This document shows positions 35,499-44,208 of a stretch of DNA of 59,986 nt, piece after piece. Below the pieces are notes generated by a model. It did not search any database. It had not been told where the DNA came from and saw only the letters and a list, made by a program, of their open reading frames with translations. The stretch is from Planctomycetaceae bacterium. GTDB lineage: Bacteria > Planctomycetota > Planctomycetia > Pirellulales > Pirellulaceae. Position numbers and translations under genes: made by a program. The stretch lies in the NCBI GenBank assembly GCA_002862205.1, contig PKCN01000007.1, positions 1 through 59,986 on the forward strand. The letters are read 5' to 3'. Every line of letters starts with the position of its first letter. The first letter of the stretch is position 1.

Positions 35499-36470
35499 AT
35501 GAGAAAGATAGACGATACTCTGAAGAAACTGTTTATTCTGTGTGCGATGCTGTGCATCGGTGAGCTCAAGACGCAGGCCGAAGAGTTCAGTATTAGGATA
35601 ATGTCTTACAATATCTATCGCGGCGGCACGATGCGTGGGGAACCGTTATCCCAGACCGCCAAGGTGATTCAGGAGGCAAAGGCAGATATTGTTGGCTTAC
35701 AGGAGCCAAAGAGCCCGAGAGGTTTTACTACGGAGAGATTGGCAAACTTACTGGGCTGGAATCATTCTGCAAACATTAGAAAAGGGATTATTCTAACGCC
35801 GTATGAAATTGTCGAGAACTTCGACGGTGGCATCAAAGTGAAGCTGCCTTCGGGCCAGCACGCCTATGTATTCAGCCTGCACTTGCCATCGAATCCCTAT
35901 CAACCCTACCAGCTTTTGGGCATTCGTCCGAAATGGCATAAGCACTGGGATACGCTCTTCATCAAGACCGAAGTCGAAGCGATTGAAGCAGCCCAGAAGG
36001 CACGTGGAGGGGAAATTTCAGGACTTCTCAGTCAGATACGTGATCTCCCCGACAAAGAGGCCTCTGTTTTTGTGGTCGGTGATTTCAACGAACCATCACA
36101 CCTCGACTGGACCGAGGAAGCTGCTCTGGCTGGTCGACACCCGATGAAAGTGGAGTATCCCAACTCCAAGGCGATGTCCAAAGCCGGTTTTGCCGATGCT
36201 TATCGCACCGTCTATCCCGATGAGATGAAAAACCCGGGCTTCACCTGGTCACCCATGTACAAGACGGATGACCCGTCGACTCACCATGATCGAATCGACT
36301 TTGTGTACTTCAAAGGTAGAGGTGTAAAACTAGCTGGGGCCCAGATCGTCGGTGAAAATAAACAGAATGCAGATATCGTTGTGTCGCCTTATCCCTCAGA
36401 CCACCGTGCAGTGGTTGCAGCGTTCATGCTTGTGAATCCAACCCGCCCCACCGAAAAGCGATCTCGCTAA
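35499..36470 (+). CDS. Secreted endonuclease/exonuclease/phosphatase-family hydrolase
   Basis: 323 residues. A signal peptide is visible (KLFILCAMLCIGELKTQAEE). The EEP fold follows: RIMSYNIYRGG (Asn ligand), IVGLQEP (metal Glu), VFSLHLPSN (His), FVVGDFNEPSH (Asp and Asn), HHDRIDFVYFKG (Asp) and YPSDHRAVVAAF (catalytic Asp-His). All key residues of the family are there. Substrates may be nucleic acids, sugar or inositol phosphates, or lipids; being exported makes nutrient scavenging likely. The last codons (NPTRPTEKRSR) lie inside repeat R1, so the C-terminal tail may have been acquired with the repeat. It begins the accessory segment that ends at the tRNA-Arg. Confidence 0.88.
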   Translation: MRKIDDTLKKLFILCAMLCIGELKTQAEEFSIRIMSYNIYRGGTMRGEPLSQTAKVIQEAKADIVGLQEPKSPRGFTTERLANLLGWNHSANIRKGIILTPYEIVENFDGGIKVKLPSGQHAYVFSLHLPSNPYQPYQLLGIRPKWHKHWDTLFIKTEVEAIEAAQKARGGEISGLLSQIRDLPDKEASVFVVGDFNEPSHLDWTEEAALAGRHPMKVEYPNSKAMSKAGFADAYRTVYPDEMKNPGFTWSPMYKTDDPSTHHDRIDFVYFKGRGVKLAGAQIVGENKQNADIVVSPYPSDHRAVVAAFMLVNPTRPTEKRSR

Positions 36471-36590
36471 CTTAGGCGTTCCAAACCATGGGAGAGCAGA
36501 GCCGGCGGAGTTCGTCAACAGAAGCGTTTTGACCGATCAATAGGGGTCGGTGATAGGTGCAGCAGAGAGTCGCGTTAGACCAGCATTTGC
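36445..36590. repeat. R1 repeat copy B
   Basis: About 145 bases alignable with 42345-42490: CGCTAACTTAGGCGTTCCAA, then 'AGAGCAGAGCC', 'CGGAGTTCG' and 'CAGCAGAGAGTC' in the same order. It covers the stop codon of the hydrolase gene and runs to just before the SUMF1-like gene's end. Confidence 0.75.
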
Positions 36591-36610
36591 CACAACCGTG
36601 GCGTCTTCCC

Positions 36611-37474
36611 TTACTTGCCAGACGAAATCAGCACTACACGAAAGCCGATGACGTAGCGGCGCGACGATGCCTCGTCCTTGCCTCGGAAAGCCGACCGACA
36701 ATACTCGGCAGAGTCGCCCCAGCTGCCGCCACGCAGCACACGTCTTGAGCCAGATGTAGGACCAGTGGGGTCTCTCACGGAACCACGTCGATACTTGCCA
36801 TGCCAATCTTGGCACCACTCCCAGACATTGCCATGCATGTCATAAAGCCCCCACGCATTTGGCTTTCTGCTATCAGATGTGTACTCGATGCTAGGGTGAG
36901 TCGTTTTCTCGGACTTCGCATGAAACCAAGCGTACTGTCCCAGCACTGCTCTATCATCACCAAAGCTGTAGTCCGTCGTCGTCCCAGCACGGCAGCAAAA
37001 CTCCCACTCCGCTTCGGTCGGCAAACGATACACATTGCCTGCTACTTTCTCCGCTGGTAACTGACTTAATCGACGGCAATACATTACCGCATCAGCCCAA
37101 GTCACGTTCTCGACTGGATTGTCAGCACCTTTGTTTCTGCTCAGCTTGACACCCATTACCTTTTCATACTGTGCCTGAGTCACCTCATGAACGCCCATCT
37201 TGAACGGTTTTGTAAGCGTTAAATCCTGTGTTTCAACACCTTCGCCCATCGCGAACGTACCAGCCGGAATCAAATTGAAATCCATGCCAATGTCACTGGC
37301 TGATGTGGGCAATTCAACGGGTGCTTGGGTATAGATTGAAGCAGATGGCGCAGGTCCCCCACGATCGCATCCACGCATCACAACAATGGCGACACAAATA
37401 GTCAAAGATGTTAATCGATGCACACCTGATCCCGAGGTTAAAGATGGCTTGATCACAACAGGTATAATAAACAT
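36611..37474 (-). CDS. SUMF1/formylglycine-generating-enzyme-like protein, chimeric single-domain copy
   Basis: 287 residues. The N-terminus has a hydrophobic segment ending in a Cys (SLTICVAIVVMRGC), a possible lipoprotein signal. One SUMF1-like domain follows: DIGMDFNLIPAGTFAMGEG, MGVHEVTQAQYEKVMG, YRLPTEAEWEF, GLYDMHGNVWEWCQDW and RVLRGGSWGDSAEYCRSAFR, ending GFRVVLISSGK. These are the family's conserved blocks; most such bacterial proteins are not true sulfatase activators. Its first half matches domain 1 of the tandem protein at 40295-41893 and its second half matches domain 2, with the join inside GNVYRLPTEAEWE. It therefore looks like a product of internal recombination. It is divergent from the GH51 gene and ends beside repeat R1. 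Confidence 0.88.
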   Translation of the reverse strand: MFIIPVVIKPSLTSGSGVHRLTSLTICVAIVVMRGCDRGGPAPSASIYTQAPVELPTSASDIGMDFNLIPAGTFAMGEGVETQDLTLTKPFKMGVHEVTQAQYEKVMGVKLSRNKGADNPVENVTWADAVMYCRRLSQLPAEKVAGNVYRLPTEAEWEFCCRAGTTTDYSFGDDRAVLGQYAWFHAKSEKTTHPSIEYTSDSRKPNAWGLYDMHGNVWEWCQDWHGKYRRGSVRDPTGPTSGSRRVLRGGSWGDSAEYCRSAFRGKDEASSRRYVIGFRVVLISSGK

Positions 37475-37660
37475 TCGTGACTCGTGGCAGATTGAGTTAC
37501 CTTCGAGAGCGGATTACGTTAAACACAGGCCATGCCTTAAGGTCACACAGGTGCACACGGATGTAATCCACAGCTTCTCTTGCTATCTTTCAAAATAGAA
37601 GACACTTACAGAAGTTCGTAAGGACCTCTCAAAAGATCGAATGCAATACAGTTTGACGGG

Positions 37661-39724
37661 ATGGACAGGATGAATTCAAAGATCACAAGCAGTTTTTTCG
37701 CAATGTTGCCACTCTTGGTAGTGCTCATGTCGACTGGCGCCTCCGAGGCAGAAACTCCGTCGCAAACGGCGAACATGTTGCCAAATGCGTCGTTCGAGAA
37801 GAGGTCGCAAGGCGGGGTTGAGGGGTGGTCTTCCCGTTCCTGGAACGGCGATTCGGATGGGATTTGGACAGTTGCCGCGGCTGGTCGAACGGGAGCTCAC
37901 TCTGTTTCGATCGCTTCGGAAAAGGGGCTCGACGCGGCGTGGACCGCGACGGTGCGCGTGAAGCCGAAAACCTTCTACGAATTGTCGGGGTGGATTAAGA
38001 CCGACAAACTTCAGGGTGCTATCGGCGCGCTGGTGAATATCCAGAACATGCCTAAAGTACGCACGCCGTCGGTAACGGGCACGAAGGATTGGACGCGCGT
38101 CGCGACCCTTTTTCAGACCGGTGCGACGAGGGAACTTGAAATCAACTGCCTCTTCGGCGGATGGGGCCGATCGACAGGCCGGGCTTGGTATGACGACGTA
38201 GCACTGGTGGAAGTAGCAGGCCCACGCGAGCAGACGATGACAAGTGCGACGGTCATCATTGACGTCGATGCCCCCTCCGTCGAGTACAACCCGATGATCT
38301 TTGGTGGCTTCATCGAACATCTTGGCAAGCAGATTTACGGCGGTTTCTTTGATCCGGGTTCGCCGCTGGCCGATGAGAAGGGGTTCCGCCTCGATGTGAT
38401 CGAGGCGATCAAGGAATTGAAGATGCCCGTGATTCGCTGGCCCGGAGGATGCTTTGTCGACAGTTACCACTGGCAAAAGGGCGTTGGGAAGGATCGCCAG
38501 CCGTATGACGACGATCGGTGGGGAGTTGTTGAACCGAACACGTTCGGTACCCACGAGTTCATCGAGCTCTGCCGGCGAGTGGGGGCAGAACCTTATATTT
38601 GCCAGAACGGTCTTGCAGATACTCAGGAGATGGCCGACTGGGTTGCCTATTGCAACTCAACGACGGGCAAGTTTGCCGAAATGCGCAAAGTGAACGGTCA
38701 CCCAGAGCCGTTTGACGTGAAGTTCTGGAGCGTCGGAAACGAAAGAAGCGGTAGGACTTATATTCACAAGGTTCGTGACGGTGCCAAGGCGATGCGGCAA
38801 GTCGATCCAAGCATCTTGGTAACCTGCTCTGGATCACACGGTCCGCAGGCCCATATTGATCCGTACCTTCTGGAAACTGCCGGCAAGTATCTGAGTCTTC
38901 TTTCGATTCATGAATATTGGGTTGCCAACTACCAGCGGCATCAGACTCCCGACTACCTGTCTTGCATGATGCTTTCCGAAAAGCCGGATGCTCATATCCG
39001 GGGCATTGTTGAGGCCTTTGATCAAGCCAATATGCAAGGCCAAATCAAGATTGCCTTTGACGAATGGAACTTGCGTTCATGGCACCACCCCGGTTTTTCA
39101 GGTCACAATGCCCGCAAAGTTGACCACAAGGACCCGGAGGTCATCGCGCTCATCAAGGCTCGCGACAAGAGCCTTCAGCCTTCTCTGTACACGATGGCTG
39201 ATGCCTTGTTCTGCGCCTCGTTCTTCAACGCTTGCCTTCGCAGCGCAGAGGATGTGGAGATGGCGAATATCGCGTGTCTGGTCAACCAGACCGGGCCTCT
39301 CTATGCCCATCCGAACGGAATCGTCAAACGAACTCATTTCCATACCATGGCGATGTACGCCAATCTGCTGCAAAAACGCGTCGCCAAACTCGAACTGAAA
39401 GCGGGAAGCCTTCGCCACGGCAATCAAAGCGTTGGCGTAGTCGATGCGATCGCCACGGTGGATGAAACGGGTGAGAAGTGGTCGATCGCGATGGTCAACC
39501 GTCACCCATCCGATGCTGTCGCCTGTACAACCAAAATGGGAGAGACGCTACTTGATGGCACTTATAAGGCAACGATCCTCTCCGGTCATTCACCCGATGC
39601 CTACAACGACATCGAGCATCCCGATCGGGTAGTACCGAAGGAGGTCGAGCTGATCTTCAACAATGGTATCGTTGAGTTACCTCCTCACTCGTTGCTAATG
39701 ATCCAATTGCAGGATCGGTCATGA
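37661..39724 (+). CDS. GH51 alpha-L-arabinofuranosidase, exported
   Basis: 687 residues. A signal peptide (FFAMLPLLVVLMSTGASEAE) is followed by a carbohydrate-binding-like domain (NASFEKRSQGGVEGWSSRSW to WYDDVALVEV, about 40-190). The (beta/alpha)8 domain begins YNPMIFGGFIEHLGKQIYGG. RWPGGCFVDSYHWQ, FWSVGNE (acid/base Glu) and IKIAFDEWN (nucleophile Glu) are the GH51 active-site blocks, and a C-terminal beta domain ends PHSLLMIQLQ. The enzyme removes terminal arabinose from arabinan or arabinoxylan outside the cell. Start at 37661 or the ATG three codons later. In the accessory segment it is flanked by SUMF1-like genes, with no transporter nearby. Confidence 0.92.
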   Translation: MDRMNSKITSSFFAMLPLLVVLMSTGASEAETPSQTANMLPNASFEKRSQGGVEGWSSRSWNGDSDGIWTVAAAGRTGAHSVSIASEKGLDAAWTATVRVKPKTFYELSGWIKTDKLQGAIGALVNIQNMPKVRTPSVTGTKDWTRVATLFQTGATRELEINCLFGGWGRSTGRAWYDDVALVEVAGPREQTMTSATVIIDVDAPSVEYNPMIFGGFIEHLGKQIYGGFFDPGSPLADEKGFRLDVIEAIKELKMPVIRWPGGCFVDSYHWQKGVGKDRQPYDDDRWGVVEPNTFGTHEFIELCRRVGAEPYICQNGLADTQEMADWVAYCNSTTGKFAEMRKVNGHPEPFDVKFWSVGNERSGRTYIHKVRDGAKAMRQVDPSILVTCSGSHGPQAHIDPYLLETAGKYLSLLSIHEYWVANYQRHQTPDYLSCMMLSEKPDAHIRGIVEAFDQANMQGQIKIAFDEWNLRSWHHPGFSGHNARKVDHKDPEVIALIKARDKSLQPSLYTMADALFCASFFNACLRSAEDVEMANIACLVNQTGPLYAHPNGIVKRTHFHTMAMYANLLQKRVAKLELKAGSLRHGNQSVGVVDAIATVDETGEKWSIAMVNRHPSDAVACTTKMGETLLDGTYKATILSGHSPDAYNDIEHPDRVVPKEVELIFNNGIVELPPHSLLMIQLQDRS

Positions 39725-39824
39725 GAAAACAAAACCGGGCGGGAGCCGTCGATCGACGTCGTTCAGCGGGCCCAGACGCTCTTGCAGCGCAATGGCTACA
39801 CCGGCGGTCGGGTCGTTCGCAACA

Positions 39825-39945
39825 AGCATGTTGTGTCGCGGCTTTTCAGTAGGCTTTGTGACCACAGCTGAGAGTCAACTCGCGGTGCGTGGTCAAGCAG
39901 TGACCAGACGAAGCACGCCCAAAGTAACCCTCTTCGAACCAACTC
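39825..39945. repeat. R2 repeat: copy of the tRNA-Arg 3' flank
   Basis: Aligns with 42515-42635 over about 120 bases: TGTGTCGCGGCTTTT, 'ACCACAG-TGAGAG', 'GCGGTGC-TGGTCAAGC-GTGACC', 'AAGCACGCCCA', then a degraded T-arm ending TTCGAACC. The real copy runs into the tRNA-Arg gene. Confidence 0.75.
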
Positions 39946-40012
39946 TATTTCGCAACTTTGTCGCAAAGTTTTGTTTACTCAGAGTTATGGCGAGGGTGTT
40001 GCTTTCGGTGTC

Positions 40013-40040
40013 TGGTGGAACGAAGAGGATTCGAACTCTG
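40013..40040 (-). other. tRNA 3'-end-like sequence with CCA
   Basis: On the minus strand AGAGTTCGAATCCTCT is followed by TCGTTCCACCA, resembling a T-arm, acceptor strand and CCA end. The matching 5' acceptor strand is absent within 80 bases, and the T-loop would have eight bases, so it is at best a degraded tRNA piece. Confidence 0.3.
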
Positions 40041-40294
40041 TTGTGTGCTCCCCAACTTTTCCGACGGGTCACCCTGGCCCGCATGACGCAGATCATGTGG
40101 CTGACCAACTTGGCCCCTGAGATTCAGGAGGGCGATACTGTTTCTGCCGCGCGTCGAGTCGGGTCCGGACAGAGTGAAAGAGATCGATGTACGGCGGATC
40201 GCTGGGGTGATGGATTGGAGTGTGCAGCGGGGGCTTGGGAGGTACGGCCGATCAAGTCTCTATTACTCGCATTGGTGCAATTCTATGGGGGAGG

Positions 40295-41893
40295 TCACTT
40301 ACCAGACGAAATCAGAACTACACGAAAGCCGATGACGTAGCGGCGCGACGATGGCTCGTCCCTGCCGCGGAACGCCGAACGCAAATACTCGGCAGAGTCG
40401 CCCCAACTGCCGCCACGCAGCACGCGTCTCGAGCCAGATGTAGGACCAGTGGGGTCTCTCACGGAACCACGTGGATACTTGCCATGCCAATCTTGGCACC
40501 ACTCCCAGACATTGCCATGCATATCATAAAGCCCCCAAGCATTTGGCTTTCTGCTATCAGATGAGTACTCGATGCTAGGGTGAGTCGTTTTCTCGGAGTT
40601 CGCATGAAACCAAGCGTACTGTCCCAGCACTGATCTATCATCACCAAAGCTGTAGTCCGTCGTCGTCCCAGCACGGCAACAAAACTCCCACTCCGCTTCG
40701 GTTGGCAAACGATACACATTGCCTGCTGCTTTCTCCGCTGGTAAGGCTGATAACCTGCGGCAAAATGCACTTGCATCATCCCACGTGATGGAATCCGCAG
40801 GATTGACTGAGTGACCGTAGATTATAGCGCTGGTTGGATCAAAACAAATGCTGGGATTGACTCCCATCACCTTTTCATACTGTTCCTGAGTCACCTCACG
40901 AACGCCCATCTGGAATGGTTTTGTGAGCGTTACATTGTGTGCTTCATCACCTTCACCCATCGTAAACGTACCAGTGGGAATCAACTTGAACTTCATGCCA
41001 ATGGAGTCGGCTGATTCGGGCAACGTAATAGGGGTTGGATTGTTAGTTTGGCTAGATGGACTCATGGCTACACGAAAGCCAATGGAGAGGGATCGCTTGT
41101 TGCTGCCCCCTTCAAAGCGGTTTGCCGACCGACAGGCCGCAGCTAAATTACCGAAACTGCCACCACGAAACACACGCATAGAGCCAGATGTAGGACCAGT
41201 GGGGTCGGTCGCAGCACCACTTGGGTACTCACCATACCAATCTTGACACAACTCCAGAACATTGCCGTGCATGTCATGCAACCCCCAATCATTGGGTAGC
41301 TTGATGCCCACGGGATGTGTCTTATAACCAGAGTTCTCATCGAACCAAGCGTAATCACCTAACCACGAGTCATTCTCTCCAAAACCGTACTTCGTTTTCG
41401 TTCCTGCACGGCACGCATACTCCCACTCCGCTTCGGTCGGCAAACGATACACATTACCTGCTGCTTTCTCCGCGGGTAAATGACTTAATCGGCGGCAATA
41501 CATCACCGCATCAGCCCAACTCACGTTCTCGACTGGATTGTCAGCACCCTTGTTTTTGCTCGGTTTGACACCCATTACCTTTTCATACTGTGCTTGAGTC
41601 ACCTCATGAACACCCATCTGAAATGGTTTCGTGAGCGTGACTTCTTGAGCATCAACACCTTCGCCCATCGCGAATTTACCGGCTGGAATCAAAGTGAACT
41701 CCATGCCAATGGCACTGGTTGATGCAGGCAATTTGATAGGTGCCAAGGTATAGATTGAAGCAGATGGCGCAGGTCGCCCACGATCGCATCCACACATCAA
41801 AATAATGGCGACACAAATAGTCAGAGATGTTAATCGATGCACATCTGATCCCGGGTTTGAAGATGGTTCAATCACAAGAAGCATAAAGATCAC
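40295..41893 (-). CDS. Tandem SUMF1/formylglycine-generating-enzyme-like protein (two domains)
   Basis: 532 residues. The N-terminus is hydrophobic with a possible lipobox Cys (SLTICVAIILMCGC). Two SUMF1-like domains follow, about 60-290 and 295-532. Domain 1 runs from AIGMEFTLIPAGKFAMGEG through YRLPTEAEWEYACRAG, GLHDMHGNVLELCQDW and GGSFGNLAAACRSA; domain 2 from SIGMKFKLIPTGTFTMGEG through YRLPTEAEWEFCCRAG, GLYDMHGNVWEWCQDW and GGSWGDSAEYLRSAFR. The C-terminal half is nearly identical to the 287-residue protein at 36611-37474. The two genes are transcribed in the same direction and are 2.8 kb apart. Exported or lipid-anchored; the substrate is unknown. A fragment of a third gene lies upstream. 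Confidence 0.9.
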   Translation of the reverse strand: MIFMLLVIEPSSNPGSDVHRLTSLTICVAIILMCGCDRGRPAPSASIYTLAPIKLPASTSAIGMEFTLIPAGKFAMGEGVDAQEVTLTKPFQMGVHEVTQAQYEKVMGVKPSKNKGADNPVENVSWADAVMYCRRLSHLPAEKAAGNVYRLPTEAEWEYACRAGTKTKYGFGENDSWLGDYAWFDENSGYKTHPVGIKLPNDWGLHDMHGNVLELCQDWYGEYPSGAATDPTGPTSGSMRVFRGGSFGNLAAACRSANRFEGGSNKRSLSIGFRVAMSPSSQTNNPTPITLPESADSIGMKFKLIPTGTFTMGEGDEAHNVTLTKPFQMGVREVTQEQYEKVMGVNPSICFDPTSAIIYGHSVNPADSITWDDASAFCRRLSALPAEKAAGNVYRLPTEAEWEFCCRAGTTTDYSFGDDRSVLGQYAWFHANSEKTTHPSIEYSSDSRKPNAWGLYDMHGNVWEWCQDWHGKYPRGSVRDPTGPTSGSRRVLRGGSWGDSAEYLRSAFRGRDEPSSRRYVIGFRVVLISSGK

Positions 41894-42169
41894 CCGCGAC
41901 TCGCAGCAGACGTTTTTACCTTAGAGTGCGGATCGCGTTAAAAAGCTGGGCGAGAAAAACGACAACTTTGTCGAATTTCTTTTGCAGGCACGGCATGGTT
42001 ACTCCTGTGCGGTGATTGTGAACCCAACAAGCTACCTGGTTCGGTACTTGCTGTGTTTTGAGAGTAGGTCTTGCAATCCTGGCAACTACCATTCCGCTAT
42101 GCACTGCAATACGGCAGATCAGTTACCGACCCGATGCGTGAGGACTTCAATCACCTAGTACAACTCCGC
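41894..42169. other. Spacer upstream of the tandem SUMF1-like gene
   Basis: About 275 bases. The promoter of the tandem gene should be here; nothing specific was recognised. Confidence 0.4.
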
Positions 42170-42274
42170 TTACTTGCCAGACGAGGTCAGGATCACACGA
42201 AAGCCAAATTTGCAGTAGCGGTTCGCCTGGCGGAACCTGCTATCGTCCGCCGACGGACCATAAGCGGCGGATGA
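42170..42274 (-). pseudogene. Fragment of a SUMF1-like gene (C-terminal ~34 codons)
   Basis: On the minus strand the frame reads SADDSRFRQANRYCKFGFRV followed by ILTSSGK and a TAA. This is the end of a SUMF1-like domain, and the last seven residues differ by one or two from the ends of the two complete genes. No earlier part of the domain is found upstream, so it is a truncated remnant. It sits between the tandem gene and R1 copy C. Confidence 0.65.
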
Positions 42275-42344
42275 TCGAGCTTACAGAGGTTGATTCGGCT
42301 TCGCGTCATCTGGAGTTTTTCACCGACGAGCATCCCGAATCTCA

Positions 42345-42490
42345 CCCGCACCACCGGAAAGCGACATCGCTAACTTATGCGTTCCAAAATATGAGAGAGT
42401 CAGAGAGCAGAGCCAACGGAGTTCGCAAACGGACGCGGTTGGATAGATGAGCGGGAGCTCTCGCAGGTACAGCAGAGAGTCTCACCCAAC
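42345..42490. repeat. R1 repeat copy C
   Basis: Aligns with 36445-36590 (CGCTAACTTATGCGTTCCAA, 'AGAGCAGAGCC', 'CGGAGTTCG', 'CAGCAGAGAGTC'). Read in the same frame as in the hydrolase gene it encodes NLTRTTGKRHR and a stop, comparable with NPTRPTEKRSR and a stop in copy B. Confidence 0.75.
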
Positions 42491-42514
42491 CAGCCATCGC
42501 GACGTAAGTCATTG

Positions 42515-42683
<169 letters not shown>

Positions 42684-42966
42684 GTCGGGAAATAGTCTAA
42701 CAACTAAGGACCGATTTCCGAACGCCCCTGTTCGGTTTTCTCTGGAACCTGTCTGGCGAACCAGATTAGTCTGACATCCTGCCAGAATGCATGGCACACC
42801 TGTACTCGTGCGTTCCCGACGATTTACAGCAGCTCCCGGGCAGCGATTTTTAATCGATCTGCCACTGCGTTTACTGTGGTTGTGGATCCTAAGGGCCAAT
42901 GCGAACTGAAAAGCACTGCAGTGAAATCCCGGTTTGGTTGCTCATCCAAATGGCGAGGTGTGACAA

Positions 42967-44208
42967 CTAAGTATCGATCGTCTCTTTAGCCAAAACTTCA
43001 GGATCAATCGGATTCTTGTCGCCATCGGCGGGTTCCTCTTTCGCGGGTTCCTTGTCGGCGGGTTCCTTGTCGGCGGGTTCCTTGTCGGCGGGTTCCTTGT
43101 CGGCGGGTTCCTTGTCGGCGGGTTCCTTGTCGGCGGGTGTGGGAACCTCGGGTTGTATTTCGGGTTTACCTTCAGTTTGGGATGGTTTGTTGAGGTTCAG
43201 CTTCCGCTCTATCTCAAGCAATGGGCGATTCATTATCTCTCTCTGAATTTTTAATTGATCTTCAAGCTGCTTCCGATGTTCTTTCGGTACATTATTTTTG
43301 ATGGTCTCCTGCATTTGACGTAGTTGTGATTCCATCATGTCACGATGTCGTTTCAACATCTGAAGTTGCATGTCCTGCAAATTTTGGGGCGCACCGCCTT
43401 TGGGTGTAGCGGGATTTTGATTTGGGATTTTTGGTTGTGCGTTTTTTAATTGCAAAGGTATCCCGTTGCCTATCTGAATGTGGATTCCGCCGCCGACTTT
43501 CTGGTACTTCTGGTAGATCTGGTGAGTTTCTTTATCTTTCAATTTCATTTCGTCAACATTCTTGTAGGTCTTTGTCGTTGACTTTCCATTGGCATCTTTC
43601 TTTTCGACTTTGATGCCATCTTTATCTTCCGTGATGGCTGTTTTTTGCCCGTTCTTTTCAACTTGGATTTTGATTTTTCCATTATTGATCTGGAACTGCA
43701 CACGCATCGCAGCTGCTTTGAGGTTGCCGGGTCGAATCATTAGGCGCCGGGCTTGTGGGTTCTGCGTTGATTGCGCATTTGCTTCATTGTTGAGAATGCC
43801 TTTTGCCGCTGATGAACTCGGGTTTTTGTCATCCGCTGAGATTTTTTCCAGTGCTTTTTTAGCCGCGATTTGCAAATCGCTATTGTTCTTGTTTTCCAAA
43901 TGTTCCTTCAGGATCTGTAATGCTTGGCTCGCAGTCTCTCTTGTTCCGCTCTGGGTAACGCGACTCAGTGTTTCAATGGCCTGTTCACCGGCAGCTTTGA
44001 GCTTGCGTGCGGCTTGAATTCGATTGGTAAATCGGGGTGAACCCAACTCGTCGATTAGAACATCCAATAAAATTTGCGTTTCAGAGTTGGTTGGAGCTGC
44101 AGCATCAGCTGATTCTGTCTTCGGTTGCTCATTTTGCTCTTTCTGTTGCGCTATCGCAGCCGCACTGAGAATGAGTAAGATCGCTGGAACAAGGAGCAAG
44201 ATGCGCAT
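42967..44208 (-). CDS. Secreted HEAT-like/coiled-coil protein with an ADKEP repeat tail
   Basis: 413 residues from ATG at 44208 (MRILLLVPAILLILSAAAIAQ, a clean signal peptide); the frame is open to 44328 but the extra part is not signal-like. After the signal come helical repeats (ILLDVLIDELGSPRFTNRIQAARKLKAAGEQAIETLSRV), suggesting HEAT-like units to about residue 150. A strand-rich region follows (FQINNGKIKIQVEKNGQKTAITEDKDGIKVEKKD). A long Met/Gln-rich coiled coil (MQLQMLKRHRDMMESQLRQMQETI) comes next, and the tail has six or seven ADKEP units. It has no enzyme motif; a structural or protein-binding role outside the cytoplasmic membrane is likely. It stands alone next to tRNA-Arg. Confidence 0.75.
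   Translation of the reverse strand: MRILLLVPAILLILSAAAIAQQKEQNEQPKTESADAAAPTNSETQILLDVLIDELGSPRFTNRIQAARKLKAAGEQAIETLSRVTQSGTRETASQALQILKEHLENKNNSDLQIAAKKALEKISADDKNPSSSAAKGILNNEANAQSTQNPQARRLMIRPGNLKAAAMRVQFQINNGKIKIQVEKNGQKTAITEDKDGIKVEKKDANGKSTTKTYKNVDEMKLKDKETHQIYQKYQKVGGGIHIQIGNGIPLQLKNAQPKIPNQNPATPKGGAPQNLQDMQLQMLKRHRDMMESQLRQMQETIKNNVPKEHRKQLEDQLKIQREIMNRPLLEIERKLNLNKPSQTEGKPEIQPEVPTPADKEPADKEPADKEPADKEPADKEPADKEPAKEEPADGDKNPIDPEVLAKETIDT
43045..43134 (-). repeat. 15-bp tandem array, 6 exact copies, encoding (ADKEP)n
   Basis: GGGTTCCTTGTCGGC repeated six times without change on the plus strand, encoding ADKEP on the minus strand, with further degenerate units on the 5' side. Exact copies point to recent expansion, and the number may vary between strains. 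Confidence 0.95.

Larger units (their letters stand above)
39725..40294. other. Spacer with tRNA-flank repeat and a tRNA-3'-end-like sequence
   Basis: About 570 bases between the GH51 gene and the tandem SUMF1-like gene. It contains the R2 copy (39825-39945) and a tRNA-like 3' end at 40013-40040. No gene with plausible composition. Confidence 0.55.
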
